This document shows, one piece after another, positions 17,785 to 27,002 of a DNA stretch of 64,000 nt. Within the stretch, counting starts at the first letter, position 1; each line of letters starts with the position of its first letter. The notes beneath the pieces are model-generated. The model was not told where the DNA came from. It saw only the letters and a list, made by a program, of their open reading frames with translations, and did not search any database. The translations under genes and the position numbers were made by a program. Source of the DNA: Bacillota bacterium (GTDB lineage Bacteria > Bacillota > Clostridia > Lachnospirales > Lachnospiraceae). The stretch spans positions 20,180-84,179 of the forward strand of contig JAEYJO010000013.1 in the NCBI GenBank assembly GCA_023408815.1. Direction: 5' to 3'.

Positions 17785-20472
17785 TCAATCGGGTCTTGAC
17801 CTTTCTTTTAAAATCATCGGTAATATACCATCATTTTGATAATAACGGATATCCGCTTCCGAATCGAAACGAACTACCGCTTCGAATTCAAGCGACCTTC
17901 CATCCGCCCATTTTGCAGTAACCTGTACGTGTTCCCTCACCTTGGGATTTGCAGGCAGATGAACCGTAAAAGCCTCTTCACCGGTCAAACCAAGCGTTGC
18001 AGCCGTCTGATTCGGCAGGTACTCCAGTGGCAGCACCCCCATCATCACTAAGTTAGAACGATGAATTCGCTCATACGACTCGGCAATAACAGCCCTGACG
18101 CCCAAGAGCTTTACACCCTTCGCCGCCCAATCTCTGGAAGAACCCATGCCGTAATCCTTACCGGCTAAAATCAACAATCCGGTTCCATTTTTCTGGTAGA
18201 GATAGCTGGCATCATAGATACTCATAATCTCACCGGTAGGAAGATAACGGGTAAAGCTGCCCTCTTTGCCGTCAGCCAGCTCATTATGCAGGCGGGTATT
18301 AGCCAGTGTACCGCGAAGCATCACATGGTGATTGCCTCTGCGGGATCCATAGGAATTAAAATCTTTCTGTTCCACACCATGCTCCTGTAAGTAAACTCCT
18401 GCAGAGGAACTTACCGCAATAGTACCTGCTGGTGAAATATGGTCGGTCGTAACGGAATCTCCCAGCTTGGCAAGCACCTTCAGATTGTTCAGATGGGCGG
18501 AAGTCGCCCTGCCGGCGGTTAAATCATCAAAATAAGGAGGATTCGCAATATAGGTGGAATACTCGTCCCAATTGTATGTGTGAGAACCTGTAATTGCAAT
18601 ATCGTTCCAACGTTGATTCCCACTATAGACCTCACCATATGCCGTACGATAACTTTCCGATGTGACATGCATTCTGACCTGATTGTGAATTTCCTCAGTT
18701 GTGGGCCAGATATCCACTAAATAAACGTTTTCTCCGTCGGCATTCACTCCAATTGGATCAACCGCTAAATTTCTGCGCAGATTACCAGCCAGCGCATAGG
18801 CAATTACCAGCATAGGAGAACCGAGATAATTTGCCTTAATAAGGGGATGAATACGGCCTTCAAAGTTACGGTTGCCACTAAGCACCGCACCGGCCACCAG
18901 ATTGGATTCTTTCAAAGCAACCTCAATTTCAGGCTTTAACGGCCCTGAGTTACCGATACAGGTGGTACAGCCGTAAGCCACAATATGAAATCCGAGCTTC
19001 TCCAGATATGGAATCAGTCCGGAGCTTTCTAAATAACGGGTTACTGCCTGTGAGCCAGGCGCAAAAGAGGTTTTCACCTTTGGGGAAACCGTCAGGCCCT
19101 TTTCCACCGCCTTTTTAGCCATCAAAGCGGCACCGAACAAGACCGTGGGATTCGAGGTATTGGTGCAGCTGGTGATGGCTGCGATCAAAACATCACCTGT
19201 TTTCAAAACATCTTGTTTTCCGTTCAGTTCAAACACATATTCCTTTTCCAGCTCATCTTCCCCAAGCCCGAACCCTTGATTCCCCATCGGACTGACAATC
19301 GCGCGTTCAAACGCCTTCGATAGCTGATCCATGGGTACCAGGTCCTGTGGGCGCTTCGGACCGGAAAGGCTGGTCGTCAGATGAGAAAGATCCACAACAA
19401 TCTCCTTGCTGTACTCCACAGCATCGTTCGAGTCATAAAATAAATGATTCGCCTTCAGATAAGCGGAGATTTTTTCAATTTCTTCCGGATTTCGCCCGGT
19501 CAGTTTCAAATAACGGAGAGTTTCCGCATCCGGAGGGCAATAACCGCAAGTAGAGCCATATTCGGGTGCCATATTTGCAATGGTGGCACGATCAGCAAGC
19601 GAAAGGCTTTCATAACCGTCACCAAAATATTCCACGAACTTTCCTACTACATGATTCTCACGCAGTACATGCGTAATCTTCAGCGCCAAATCGGTTGCCA
19701 CAACACCGACAGGCATACGGTTAATCAAGCGCACGCCGATGACTTCGGGCATAGGGAAGACGGAAGGCTCACCCAGCATACAAGCCTCCGCTTCTATTCC
19801 GCCAACGCCCCAGCCGAGCACACCCAGACCGTTTATCATCGTGGTATGAGAATCGGTGCCGAAAACCGAATCCGGCTGAAGAAAGAACGCATTCTCTATT
19901 TTCTTCTCAGTCACCACCGGAGAAAGATATTCAATGTTGATTTGGTGAACAATACCGGTATCCGGGGGAACAACTCGCAGATTCGCAAACTCCTTCTGAG
20001 CCCATTTCAGCATCTGGTAGCGTTCCATATTTCGCTCAAACTCCAGCCTTGTATTATCAATCGCCGCACGATCAGTACCGGCCGTATCAATTTGAACAGA
20101 GTGGTCAATAATAAGGTCTACCGGAATTTCGGGATTAATCTCACTTTCTTTCAGCCCCAGCTTAACAGCGGCATCGCGCATAGAGGCTAAGTCGACGATG
20201 CAAGGTATCCCTGTATAATCCTGCAACAAAATTCTGGATGGATAGAACTCGATTTCAGAGTCGATATTTTCTTTCCAGTTTAGGACCTTTGAAACATTGA
20301 TCCGTAATTCTTCCTCTGTCTTGGAATTTCTTATGACATTCTCGAGTACAACACGAATCGAATACGGGATTTTCTTCAAGTCAGTACCAAACTCTTCCGC
20401 TGCTTTCTCTAAATCGCAATATTCATACTCCTGTCTATTTACCCGAAGTTTTGAGTTAAAAAAATGACGCAC
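17785..20472 (-). CDS. acnA: Aconitate hydratase, AcnA/IRP1 type
   Basis: An 895-residue monomeric aconitase that interconverts citrate and isocitrate through a [4Fe-4S] cluster. The three cluster cysteines are in SCTNTSNP (about 440) and GCTTCIGNSGPL (about 505). The swivel domain motif GSSRDWAAKG is near residue 770, and the early DYTGIPC and DSHTTMINGLG blocks are intact. Length matches the family. No citrate synthase or isocitrate dehydrogenase is adjacent, so the oxidative branch would be encoded elsewhere. A terminator-bounded gap separates it from the upstream gene. Confidence 0.97.
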   Translation of the reverse strand: MRHFFNSKLRVNRQEYEYCDLEKAAEEFGTDLKKIPYSIRVVLENVIRNSKTEEELRINVSKVLNWKENIDSEIEFYPSRILLQDYTGIPCIVDLASMRDAAVKLGLKESEINPEIPVDLIIDHSVQIDTAGTDRAAIDNTRLEFERNMERYQMLKWAQKEFANLRVVPPDTGIVHQINIEYLSPVVTEKKIENAFFLQPDSVFGTDSHTTMINGLGVLGWGVGGIEAEACMLGEPSVFPMPEVIGVRLINRMPVGVVATDLALKITHVLRENHVVGKFVEYFGDGYESLSLADRATIANMAPEYGSTCGYCPPDAETLRYLKLTGRNPEEIEKISAYLKANHLFYDSNDAVEYSKEIVVDLSHLTTSLSGPKRPQDLVPMDQLSKAFERAIVSPMGNQGFGLGEDELEKEYVFELNGKQDVLKTGDVLIAAITSCTNTSNPTVLFGAALMAKKAVEKGLTVSPKVKTSFAPGSQAVTRYLESSGLIPYLEKLGFHIVAYGCTTCIGNSGPLKPEIEVALKESNLVAGAVLSGNRNFEGRIHPLIKANYLGSPMLVIAYALAGNLRRNLAVDPIGVNADGENVYLVDIWPTTEEIHNQVRMHVTSESYRTAYGEVYSGNQRWNDIAITGSHTYNWDEYSTYIANPPYFDDLTAGRATSAHLNNLKVLAKLGDSVTTDHISPAGTIAVSSSAGVYLQEHGVEQKDFNSYGSRRGNHHVMLRGTLANTRLHNELADGKEGSFTRYLPTGEIMSIYDASYLYQKNGTGLLILAGKDYGMGSSRDWAAKGVKLLGVRAVIAESYERIHRSNLVMMGVLPLEYLPNQTAATLGLTGEEAFTVHLPANPKVREHVQVTAKWADGRSLEFEAVVRFDSEADIRYYQNDGILPMILKERSRPD

Positions 20473-20571
20473 TTTTTTTCCTCCTTCTCAAAATTATTGT
20501 CGTCTGATTTATCATATTATTCTACCATAGACTTATAATTTTTCATACAATTATCCCCCATAAAATGGGTC

Positions 20572-20611
20572 GAAGAAAGCCTCCAAGTCAAAAGACTTGG
20601 GGGCTTTCTTC
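20572..20611 (-). terminator. Strong intrinsic terminator after the sugar-dehydrogenase-like gene
   Basis: Stem GAAGAAAGCCTCCAAGTC/GACTTGGGGGCTTTCTTC, 18 bp with one wobble and a 4-base AAAA loop. Confidence 0.8.
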
Positions 20612-20627
20612 CACTTACTTAATTTTA

Positions 20628-21704
20628 TTATTGCACCAACTGGAGGATTTTATCATCCCCGGGACTGGGAAGCCCCCTGCCGTCCAAGTTGCTTGTAGTA
20701 AGGTATATAGAGCCATCCCACGCCTGGTAAGCTTCCCTTAATCGTCCGTAACGGCCCTGCAATAACTGTTCCACGTTAGCCACTTGTGTCCCGGATTCGT
20801 CGAAGGTGATTGCTAAGAGCATACTCCCCCGGAGTGTAGATACAAGCAGCTGACCCGTTCGTGGTCCGGCAGTTATAAAAGCCATTCCCGCAGGGGCCCA
20901 GGTATTATTCCCGCTTTGTATGACAGGCTTAATAAAATCAGATCCCTGAATTTCCTCATCACCTATAACAAAAGGCCAGCCATAGTTGCCGCCCGGTTGT
21001 ATGATATTAATTTCATCATGGGCTGTTTCTCCATGATCCGAGGCATATAATATCCCCCTGTCATTCCAAGCCAGACCCTGAGGATTTCTAAACCCTAAGG
21101 CGTAAACTGGTGAACCGGGAAAAGGGTTATCGGGAGGAATACTTCCATCTAATCCAATCCTCAGAATCTTACCTGCCAGACTGTTTATATCCTGTGAAAG
21201 ATAACGTTCTCCGGCATCTCCGGCAGTTATATACAGGTAACCATCGGGGCCAATTTTTATCCTTCCCCCGTTATGGGACTGACCTGCCGGAATTTGGTCC
21301 AAAATAATTTCTTCCCCGGATGCCGTATTGTCCTGGATACGCATACGTACCACACGGCTATAAAGTGCTCCGTTTTCCTGATAGGTATACATAAGATAAA
21401 TATATCCGTTTGAAAGAAAATCCCTGTCCAAAGCAAGTCCCATGAGCCCACCTTCTCCTGTACTGATAAAAGGAGGTTCGAATGTATACACCGGCACCGG
21501 ATTTAATATCCCATTCTCTACGACACGCAGGTTACCGCTACGCTCCGTAAAAAACAGCCTGCCGTCTTCACTGATGTCTACTGCCCAAGGGATACGAAGA
21601 TTTTCTGCAATAGTCCCAATCTGAAATGAATTATTCCGAGAGTTAAGTACGCCGAACCGGATATAATCCGCCTCGCTTAATGTGATAAGACTTCCGCTAA
21701 TCAT
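20628..21704 (-). CDS. PQQ-type sugar dehydrogenase-like beta-propeller
   Basis: About 358 residues from the ATG at 21704, preceded by AAGGAAG; an in-frame ATG at 21734 has a weaker site. The protein is a six-bladed GSDH/YliI-type propeller: AENLRIPWAVD, GGLMGLALD, SHNGGRIKIGPDGYLYI and ALGFRNPQGLAWN, followed by GETAHDEIN and GGNYGWP, are the conserved catalytic and Ca2+/PQQ-site blocks. Family members oxidise aldoses with PQQ. No secretion signal is visible, unlike the periplasmic relatives, and PQQ synthesis is not evident here, so the real cofactor and substrate are uncertain. Confidence 0.85.
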   Translation of the reverse strand: MISGSLITLSEADYIRFGVLNSRNNSFQIGTIAENLRIPWAVDISEDGRLFFTERSGNLRVVENGILNPVPVYTFEPPFISTGEGGLMGLALDRDFLSNGYIYLMYTYQENGALYSRVVRMRIQDNTASGEEIILDQIPAGQSHNGGRIKIGPDGYLYITAGDAGERYLSQDINSLAGKILRIGLDGSIPPDNPFPGSPVYALGFRNPQGLAWNDRGILYASDHGETAHDEINIIQPGGNYGWPFVIGDEEIQGSDFIKPVIQSGNNTWAPAGMAFITAGPRTGQLLVSTLRGSMLLAITFDESGTQVANVEQLLQGRYGRLREAYQAWDGSIYLTTSNLDGRGLPSPGDDKILQLVQ

Positions 21705-22010
21705 GGCTTCTTCCTTAATACTCCTTACCGGCATTGTCCACCGTATCTTTCCTATTACTATATGTAAGGAAGCATAATTATGTGCACAGTATGTTCTATA
21801 CGAAATGCTTACGCATCCATCGTTCGTCCTACATACTTATAATCCTTTTTCTGCGAGTAGAATCAAGGGGTTCTGGGCAGAAGGCGCACGGTTTCCACAT
21901 TCCTCGAGAGTGCTATTTAGATACATGCTCCCGACTACACGTCATAGTGTACATTTATTCCTTCACTACCAATCGATTTGTCCATATATTTTATATTCCC
22001 TTATAACTAC

Positions 22011-22949
22011 TTATTTAGATAATTTCAGGATAAACTTATCCAAAACATCATTCCATTTATCCAATCTTGAAACACATTTCATCAAGTTATCTCCATAATT
22101 CATTTCATCAATATTTAATACTTCAAATACTATCCTTCGGTATAACAAACTCATTTTTAATATGTATAAAACAGATTCATTCCCGTTAAAATACACACCT
22201 TTCTGTTCACGTTTGATATGCATTATTCTAACTCTACTATTAACCATCGCTGACAAGAACTGCTCATAGTTATTTGATAATTCACTTCCGAAAATATCCA
22301 CCCCATATTTTGTAATCAACGCATCTAAACAATTTTTAAGCGATGTACCACGAGCACCCGGAGTTAATGAAGTGAAAAAATTAGTATATTTTTTTACTAT
22401 TTCAATGAGCGGTTCCGCTAATTCAATTAAAAATGCACACTTAACATCTACCGTTATTCCGCTATCACTTAATGAATAGAGATACATTTGATGCACCATA
22501 TCCAATTCATCGAGTAATTGTTCCCATTTACAAAATAATTCTGTTGTAAGAATGGAATCAAATCTGAGTAATTTGTCCTCGCTATAACTACAAAAGTTTG
22601 CAGACGAAAAGTAAGATAATCTATCCCTTGTAAAATGCTCTTTACATGAATTTAACACATTTTCCTCAACTGTATCAGATTCAGATAATCGTATTTCTGA
22701 CAAAGAAATAAAAGTACCATCTAATAGCATTAGTAGCCTTTCGACACGTGAAAACACTGCTCGAAAATCAAATACAGAAACATCTTCATCTGATGTTATC
22801 ATAACTTTTCTAATTCCACATTGCTCCACTTTAATATGGAGTCGTTTATCTCCACGTGTGTCAAATTCAGCAATATACGGTCCATCTAGTATAAATTTAT
22901 CATTTTTAAAAATGGCAGTTAAGGATTTACATTTTATTATTTGCTCCAT
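22011..22949 (-). CDS. HEPN-domain protein, ApeA-like (putative RNase)
   Basis: About 312 residues from the ATG at 22949, which follows GGGGGAG; in-frame starts further up lack a site. The N-terminal ~90 residues are beta-rich. The remainder is helical and ends in a HEPN-like module with the signature R-x4-H in NSRVRIMHIKR (about residue 255), followed by a hydrophobic helix. HEPN proteins with R-x4-6-H are commonly RNases in toxin or anti-phage systems, and the overall plan recalls the ApeA group. No antitoxin partner is adjacent; msrA is upstream. Base composition is AT-rich compared with the flanking metabolic genes. The family call is by motif recall. Confidence 0.6.
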   Translation of the reverse strand: MEQIIKCKSLTAIFKNDKFILDGPYIAEFDTRGDKRLHIKVEQCGIRKVMITSDEDVSVFDFRAVFSRVERLLMLLDGTFISLSEIRLSESDTVEENVLNSCKEHFTRDRLSYFSSANFCSYSEDKLLRFDSILTTELFCKWEQLLDELDMVHQMYLYSLSDSGITVDVKCAFLIELAEPLIEIVKKYTNFFTSLTPGARGTSLKNCLDALITKYGVDIFGSELSNNYEQFLSAMVNSRVRIMHIKREQKGVYFNGNESVLYILKMSLLYRRIVFEVLNIDEMNYGDNLMKCVSRLDKWNDVLDKFILKLSK

Positions 22950-23129
22950 AATTTTTTCTCCCCCGATTGGAATGGAATTCAGGCTAATGTATCTTATATC
23001 AAGAAGGTGAATGTAATCCTCCGATAAGCGCAAGGAATTAATCATAAAACATTTTAATGCCATAAAACATGTTCTCCTCCCTAAACAAATTATACCTTGC
23101 CAGTTCCCGCTCATGCTCATAAAAGTGGA

Positions 23130-23603
23130 TTATGAATATTTGTGTAACAAATCTTTAGGGATGTGACAATAGTCATTAGGGTACCTATCTAATCTGTCTT
23201 GATGCTCCTCTGCACTTTTAACGTAATTTATTAGTGGAAGAACTTCCACTGCAATTTTATCCCTATCTGCTCTTTTCGCTATATAATTCTTCGCTTCTTC
23301 CAAATGTTGGGGTACTTTGCTATATACGCCTGTACGATATTTTTTTCCCTCATCATTACCCTGTTTATTTACACTGTAAGGATCTATAATCTCAAAAAAA
23401 TAGTCCATGAGTTGAGAAATAGTTACGATTTCAGAGTCAAATTCTGTTTTTACGCATTCAGCATAACCATCATACTCACCTTCAAGAGTATTTGAACATC
23501 CATTTACTCTTCCTGCTTCAGTATGAATAACGCCCTTTAATGTTTTGATAAATGCCTGTACTCCCCATAGACAGCCACCTGCAAAATATATTGTTTCTAT
23601 CAT
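23130..23603 (-). CDS. msrA: Peptide-methionine (S)-S-oxide reductase MsrA
   Basis: About 157 residues from the ATG at 23603, preceded by GGGTGA; an in-frame start at 23663 adds a non-conserved stretch. MsrA reduces methionine-S-sulfoxide in oxidised proteins. The active-site block is GGCLWGVQ, where the usual GCFWG has Leu for Phe; the catalytic Cys is retained. Further family landmarks: EGEYDGYAECVKTEFD, the QGNDEGKKYRTGVY block and AEEHQDRLDRYPNDY. A short gene without the MsrB fusion. It is followed 180 bases on by the HEPN gene. Confidence 0.95.
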   Translation of the reverse strand: MIETIYFAGGCLWGVQAFIKTLKGVIHTEAGRVNGCSNTLEGEYDGYAECVKTEFDSEIVTISQLMDYFFEIIDPYSVNKQGNDEGKKYRTGVYSKVPQHLEEAKNYIAKRADRDKIAVEVLPLINYVKSAEEHQDRLDRYPNDYCHIPKDLLHKYS

Positions 23604-23699
23604 AGAATTCACCCGTTTTCTTTCGTCAAATATAAATAATGTGCAGTTCAATCTGTCTGACAAATATAAGTTGCCGGTGTTTCGCGTAGAATCGACTTT

Positions 23700-24041
23700 T
23701 TACTTCAGCGTGCTTAGCGTACCCCAGTTCTCAAACTCGCTGTAGGTGAGATAGATACCGTCCTGCGGCAGGCCGGTCGTCTGCTGCACGGCCTCGAACG
23801 CGGCCTCGGTGAACGCCTTTTTGCTTGCGAACTCAGTCGAACCGTAGCACTTAACGTCCACATAGGCAAGCTCGCGCTTTTCACCTGAGAAATACATAGT
23901 GTGACCGTCGGAAATGTCGATCATCAGCTTGCTTTCGCTCTTTCCGGGGATGACCGTGATTTTTTCACCCAGCGCGGTCTTGAGCGCCTCCTTCTGTGTA
24001 TCGGACAGCAGTTTCGAGGTGTTGATTGCAATATATGGCAT
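23700..24041 (-). CDS. MIF/4-oxalocrotonate tautomerase-superfamily protein
   Basis: A 113-residue protein starting Met-Pro, so Pro2 can serve as the catalytic base after Met removal. The length and the C-terminal block IYLTYSEFENWG match macrophage migration inhibitory factor/D-dopachrome tautomerase-like proteins, which form trimers. Substrate unknown; phenylpyruvate-type tautomerase activity is plausible. The gene is visibly more GC-rich (frequent GGC, CTC and GCG codons) than its neighbours, suggesting recent transfer. Confidence 0.82.
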   Translation of the reverse strand: MPYIAINTSKLLSDTQKEALKTALGEKITVIPGKSESKLMIDISDGHTMYFSGEKRELAYVDVKCYGSTEFASKKAFTEAAFEAVQQTTGLPQDGIYLTYSEFENWGTLSTLK

Positions 24042-24147
24042 GTTTTTCCCTCCATTTTGATAAGATTGGTTTTATTATGGCATTGGCCGCACTAACAGTG
24101 ATGCCTCTTTTGTGACAAGACCTTATCTTGGTCTGACTTGGTCGTAC

Positions 24148-24666
24148 TTAGTAAGTCTCTGTATGAATCTTTGCCTGGTCTACTTCGACTAATTTATGTG
24201 CAGGTCTTGTTCCTCTCGGATATCCCACTGCAATAATAGAAAGCACTGCCATATGCTCCGGAATCCCAATGAGTTTACGCACATATTCTTCACTGCTCAT
24301 TTCCTGATTGGATTCTCTTAAGCGAATCTGCACCCAGCAGGAGCCAAGCCCTAAGCTCTCTGCTTCTAACTGCATAATTATAGAGGCTATAGAAGCATCC
24401 TCTATCCATGTATCGGTTTTCTGTGTATTGCCCAATACCACAATGGCAAGAGGTGTTTCCGGTAAAAACGGCTGCTTTGGATTACGACAGTTACCAAGTT
24501 TTTGAAGTGTTTCCTTATTTTCGATAACTACAAATTCCCACGGGCGGCTATTCTTCCCAGTAGGTGCAAGCTGCGCCGCCTGAAGAAGCTTTTCCTTTTT
24601 CTCCTCTTCCACAGCCTTGTCCTCAAATTCCCGGCAACTTCTCCTTGCAAGTAGCATTTCTAACAT
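24148..24666 (-). CDS. Nitroreductase-family FMN oxidoreductase
   Basis: About 172 residues from the ATG at 24666, chosen because GAGGAG lies 6 bases upstream; an upstream ATG at 24732 has no site. Motifs: RRSCREF near the N-terminus (FMN phosphate), LAPTGKNSRPWEFVVI, and the C-terminal IAVGYPRGTRPAHK. The short length matches NADH-oxidising nitroreductases that act as homodimers on nitro or quinone compounds. The gene stands alone, with 25 codons of non-coding sequence before the next feature. Confidence 0.9.
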   Translation of the reverse strand: MLEMLLARRSCREFEDKAVEEEKKEKLLQAAQLAPTGKNSRPWEFVVIENKETLQKLGNCRNPKQPFLPETPLAIVVLGNTQKTDTWIEDASIASIIMQLEAESLGLGSCWVQIRLRESNQEMSSEEYVRKLIGIPEHMAVLSIIAVGYPRGTRPAHKLVEVDQAKIHTETY

Positions 24667-24733
24667 AAAATTCTCCTCACTTTCTAATATTTTGTTACCA
24701 TCAAACTCAATTTTTTCTATCAGTTCAATCACT

Positions 24734-24820
24734 CTATGTCGTTTCTAATTTTTCCACGAACTTCTCATAAGTCATCTTACCTAATGCAAACTCCATCATT
24801 TCTTTTTGAAAACGCCTCAT
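24734..24820 (-). CDS. Possible 28-residue small protein between nitroreductase and YolD genes
   Basis: An ATG at 24820 opens 28 codons ending TAG. The peptide is highly charged with amphipathic spacing (many Lys, Glu, Phe and Met) and could form one helix. There is no clear GGAGG before it. A stop occurs a few codons further upstream in frame, so it may instead be the tail of a decayed gene. Listed because the region is otherwise empty. Confidence 0.25.
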   Translation of the reverse strand: MRRFQKEMMEFALGKMTYEKFVEKLETT

Positions 24821-24868
24821 AATAACGTATACTAAATTTTCTTTGTAATATTGCTATTTGGGCCTTCT

Positions 24869-25297
24869 TCATCCATCACACATAGTTTCGAACATATGCC
24901 AATCTATATTAATTATATCATCAATCGGAATCAAATTACCATCCATCATAATAAGATTTCTCATATATAGGTCTACCTTTTTTACTCTCATAGTGACAGT
25001 GACATAAGCACCACCATCCTTTTTTCCATCTGGTTGGAAATAGGTAACTTCAATTCGTGGCTCTTCTTTTATATTGTCCGCAATAATCTGGAGTCGCTCA
25101 CTCACAACATCCTTTTCATGTTCATCTAACTCTATCCTCTTATTCGTTAGTCTTGCCGTTTCCTTAATGGCCGCATCATGGCCGGTCAATGCCGCAAAAG
25201 GGGAAAACTGTGCCGCCCGGTCAATAATCTCCATATGTGGATGTGTGCCAGAAATATGATGTGGCAGATGAACCATATCATCATATATGCTCGTCAT
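24869..25297 (-). CDS. YolD-like protein, partner of Y-family polymerase
   Basis: A 142-residue protein with the YolD-type core: HPHMEIIDRAAQFSPFAALTGHD followed by an alternating charged region. YolD-like genes almost always sit beside an ImpB/MucB/UmuC-type polymerase. Here the ATG overlaps the polymerase stop by four bases (ATGA), so translation is coupled. It is probably SOS-induced with the polymerase. Molecular role not established. Confidence 0.85.
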   Translation of the reverse strand: MTSIYDDMVHLPHHISGTHPHMEIIDRAAQFSPFAALTGHDAAIKETARLTNKRIELDEHEKDVVSERLQIIADNIKEEPRIEVTYFQPDGKKDGGAYVTVTMRVKKVDLYMRNLIMMDGNLIPIDDIINIDWHMFETMCDG

Positions 25298-26817
25298 GCC
25301 TTATGACCTCCAATCTGTCTGTTCCGAAGCATCGAGGTAGCACCCTCTTCTAAATTCATACCTCTTAGAACCGCATTCTTTCCATATTTATGCTTGATTT
25401 CCAGCATCGCTCTCTGCACTCTCTTCTCCCTTTCAAGTTCGGCATCCCGCTTTTCCTTTTTTTCCTGTTCTGCAGCATAATCTGTGAAGAGATCCAATTG
25501 TTCAAAACAAACCGAATTTTGTACAGTTGATTCGTCTACCACGTGATTGGCTGAGATATTCACTCTTCTTATGAAAAGATTCTTATCCACTATCTCCTCA
25601 AACAGTTTCGTAATAGCATCCAGCATTCGCTTTGTAGAGGATGTCGCGCCTCCAAGATTTATCGTTCCATGAGCAGATTTGGGGACTGAACGACCATAGC
25701 GATCCGTAGTAATCTCACCATGATACATGCTTCTTCGACTTGCATCTGTGAGATTATCGATATCATAGCCAACCGTCAGCACAAGCTGGTCTGTCACAAG
25801 ACCTCTATCCACCAAGTCAAGGGACAATAAATCTGTCATCTCCCGAACTACCAGTCTTGCCTTATCAAAGGGATAGGCATATTGCAGAACCTGTCCAGAA
25901 CCAATACAATTCGTACTAGGTCTATATGCCTTCACATCCGCTATGGTACACGGCTCCCATCCCCATGCATGATCGATTAACAGTTCTGCATTGATTCCAA
26001 ATATCTTGTATAACAAATCTTCGTTATGGTACTCATTGGGTTTACCTAAAGAACATCTCGCAATATCTCCCATAGTAAACAGTCCTTGTTCTTCCAACTT
26101 TTTGGAATATCCCCGCCCTACGCGCCAAAAATCTGTCAATGGCTGGTGGTTCCACATCAGCCGCCGGTAACTCATTTCATTCAGCTCTGCAATCAGCACT
26201 CCATTTTTATCTTCATGAATGTGTTTTGCATAAATGTCCATAGCGATTTTGCAAAGGTACAGGTTAGTTCCAATCCCTGCAGCCGCTGTAATCCCTGTCG
26301 TTTGTCGAACTTCCTGAATGATCCTGGTTGCGAGCTCACGGGCTGTCAGCTTATAAGTATCCAAATAATCCGTTACATCCATGAACACCTCGTCAATCGA
26401 ATAAACATGCATGTCTTCAGGAGCGATATATTTTAAGTAGATATTATAAATACGTGTGCTGTAGTCTATATAAAGGGCCATCCTCGGCGTAGCTGCAATA
26501 TAATCTACAGAAAGCTCCGGTGATGATTTTAGTTCAAGGTCGTTAAAGGACGCTCCTACAAAGGTTCGTCCTGGCGCATTCTGCCGTCTCTGGGCATTCA
26601 CCTCCCGAACCTTCTGTACCACCTCAAACAGTCTTGCTCTGCCGGGAATTCCGTATGCTTTTAAGGATGGGGAAACAGCGAGACAGATGGTTTTTTCTGT
26701 ACGACTGACGTCTGCTACCACAAGGTTTGTAGTCAGCGGATCAAGGCTCCTTTCAATGCACTCCACAGAAGCATAAAAACTCTTAAAATCAATTGCGACA
26801 TAGGTTCTGTTTTTCAT
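25294..26817 (-). CDS. Y-family DNA polymerase (ImpB/UmuC/DinB-type)
   Basis: A 507-residue lesion-bypass polymerase. Catalytic blocks: AIDFKSFYASVE near residue 8 (metal-binding Asp), and YSIDEVFMDVTDY near 140 (second acidic pair). Then come the helix-hairpin-helix/thumb and little-finger domains, with a Lys/Glu-rich C-terminal tail ending RNRQIGGHKA. The tail of this UmuC/UvrX-like class differs from DinB. Two LexA-type boxes lie upstream (26863-26908), so it is expected to be DNA-damage-inducible. It overlaps a YolD-like gene downstream. Confidence 0.93.
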   Translation of the reverse strand: MKNRTYVAIDFKSFYASVECIERSLDPLTTNLVVADVSRTEKTICLAVSPSLKAYGIPGRARLFEVVQKVREVNAQRRQNAPGRTFVGASFNDLELKSSPELSVDYIAATPRMALYIDYSTRIYNIYLKYIAPEDMHVYSIDEVFMDVTDYLDTYKLTARELATRIIQEVRQTTGITAAAGIGTNLYLCKIAMDIYAKHIHEDKNGVLIAELNEMSYRRLMWNHQPLTDFWRVGRGYSKKLEEQGLFTMGDIARCSLGKPNEYHNEDLLYKIFGINAELLIDHAWGWEPCTIADVKAYRPSTNCIGSGQVLQYAYPFDKARLVVREMTDLLSLDLVDRGLVTDQLVLTVGYDIDNLTDASRRSMYHGEITTDRYGRSVPKSAHGTINLGGATSSTKRMLDAITKLFEEIVDKNLFIRRVNISANHVVDESTVQNSVCFEQLDLFTDYAAEQEKKEKRDAELEREKRVQRAMLEIKHKYGKNAVLRGMNLEEGATSMLRNRQIGGHKA

Positions 26818-26862
26818 AGGAATTCTTTGGCTCCTCCTTCATATCATCTATAAAAAATATCC

Positions 26863-26908
26863 GAATTTATGTTCGACTCTGGAGTAATTATATCAAGAAC
26901 ATTTGTTC
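26863..26908 (-). promoter_or_regulatory. Two LexA/DinR SOS boxes
   Basis: GAACATTTGTTC (26897-26908) fits the Gram-positive GAAC-N4-GTTC consensus exactly. GAATTTATGTTC (26863-26874) has one mismatch. They are 22 bases apart, upstream of the polymerase start. Confidence 0.85.
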
Positions 26909-27002
26909 GTGTAAATAGATGCATGAATATTTCCTCTAACTTCCATAAAATTCTCCGGATTGGAATGGGTACCCCCTCCTGCACTCCGCTTTAATAATCG
27001 TT

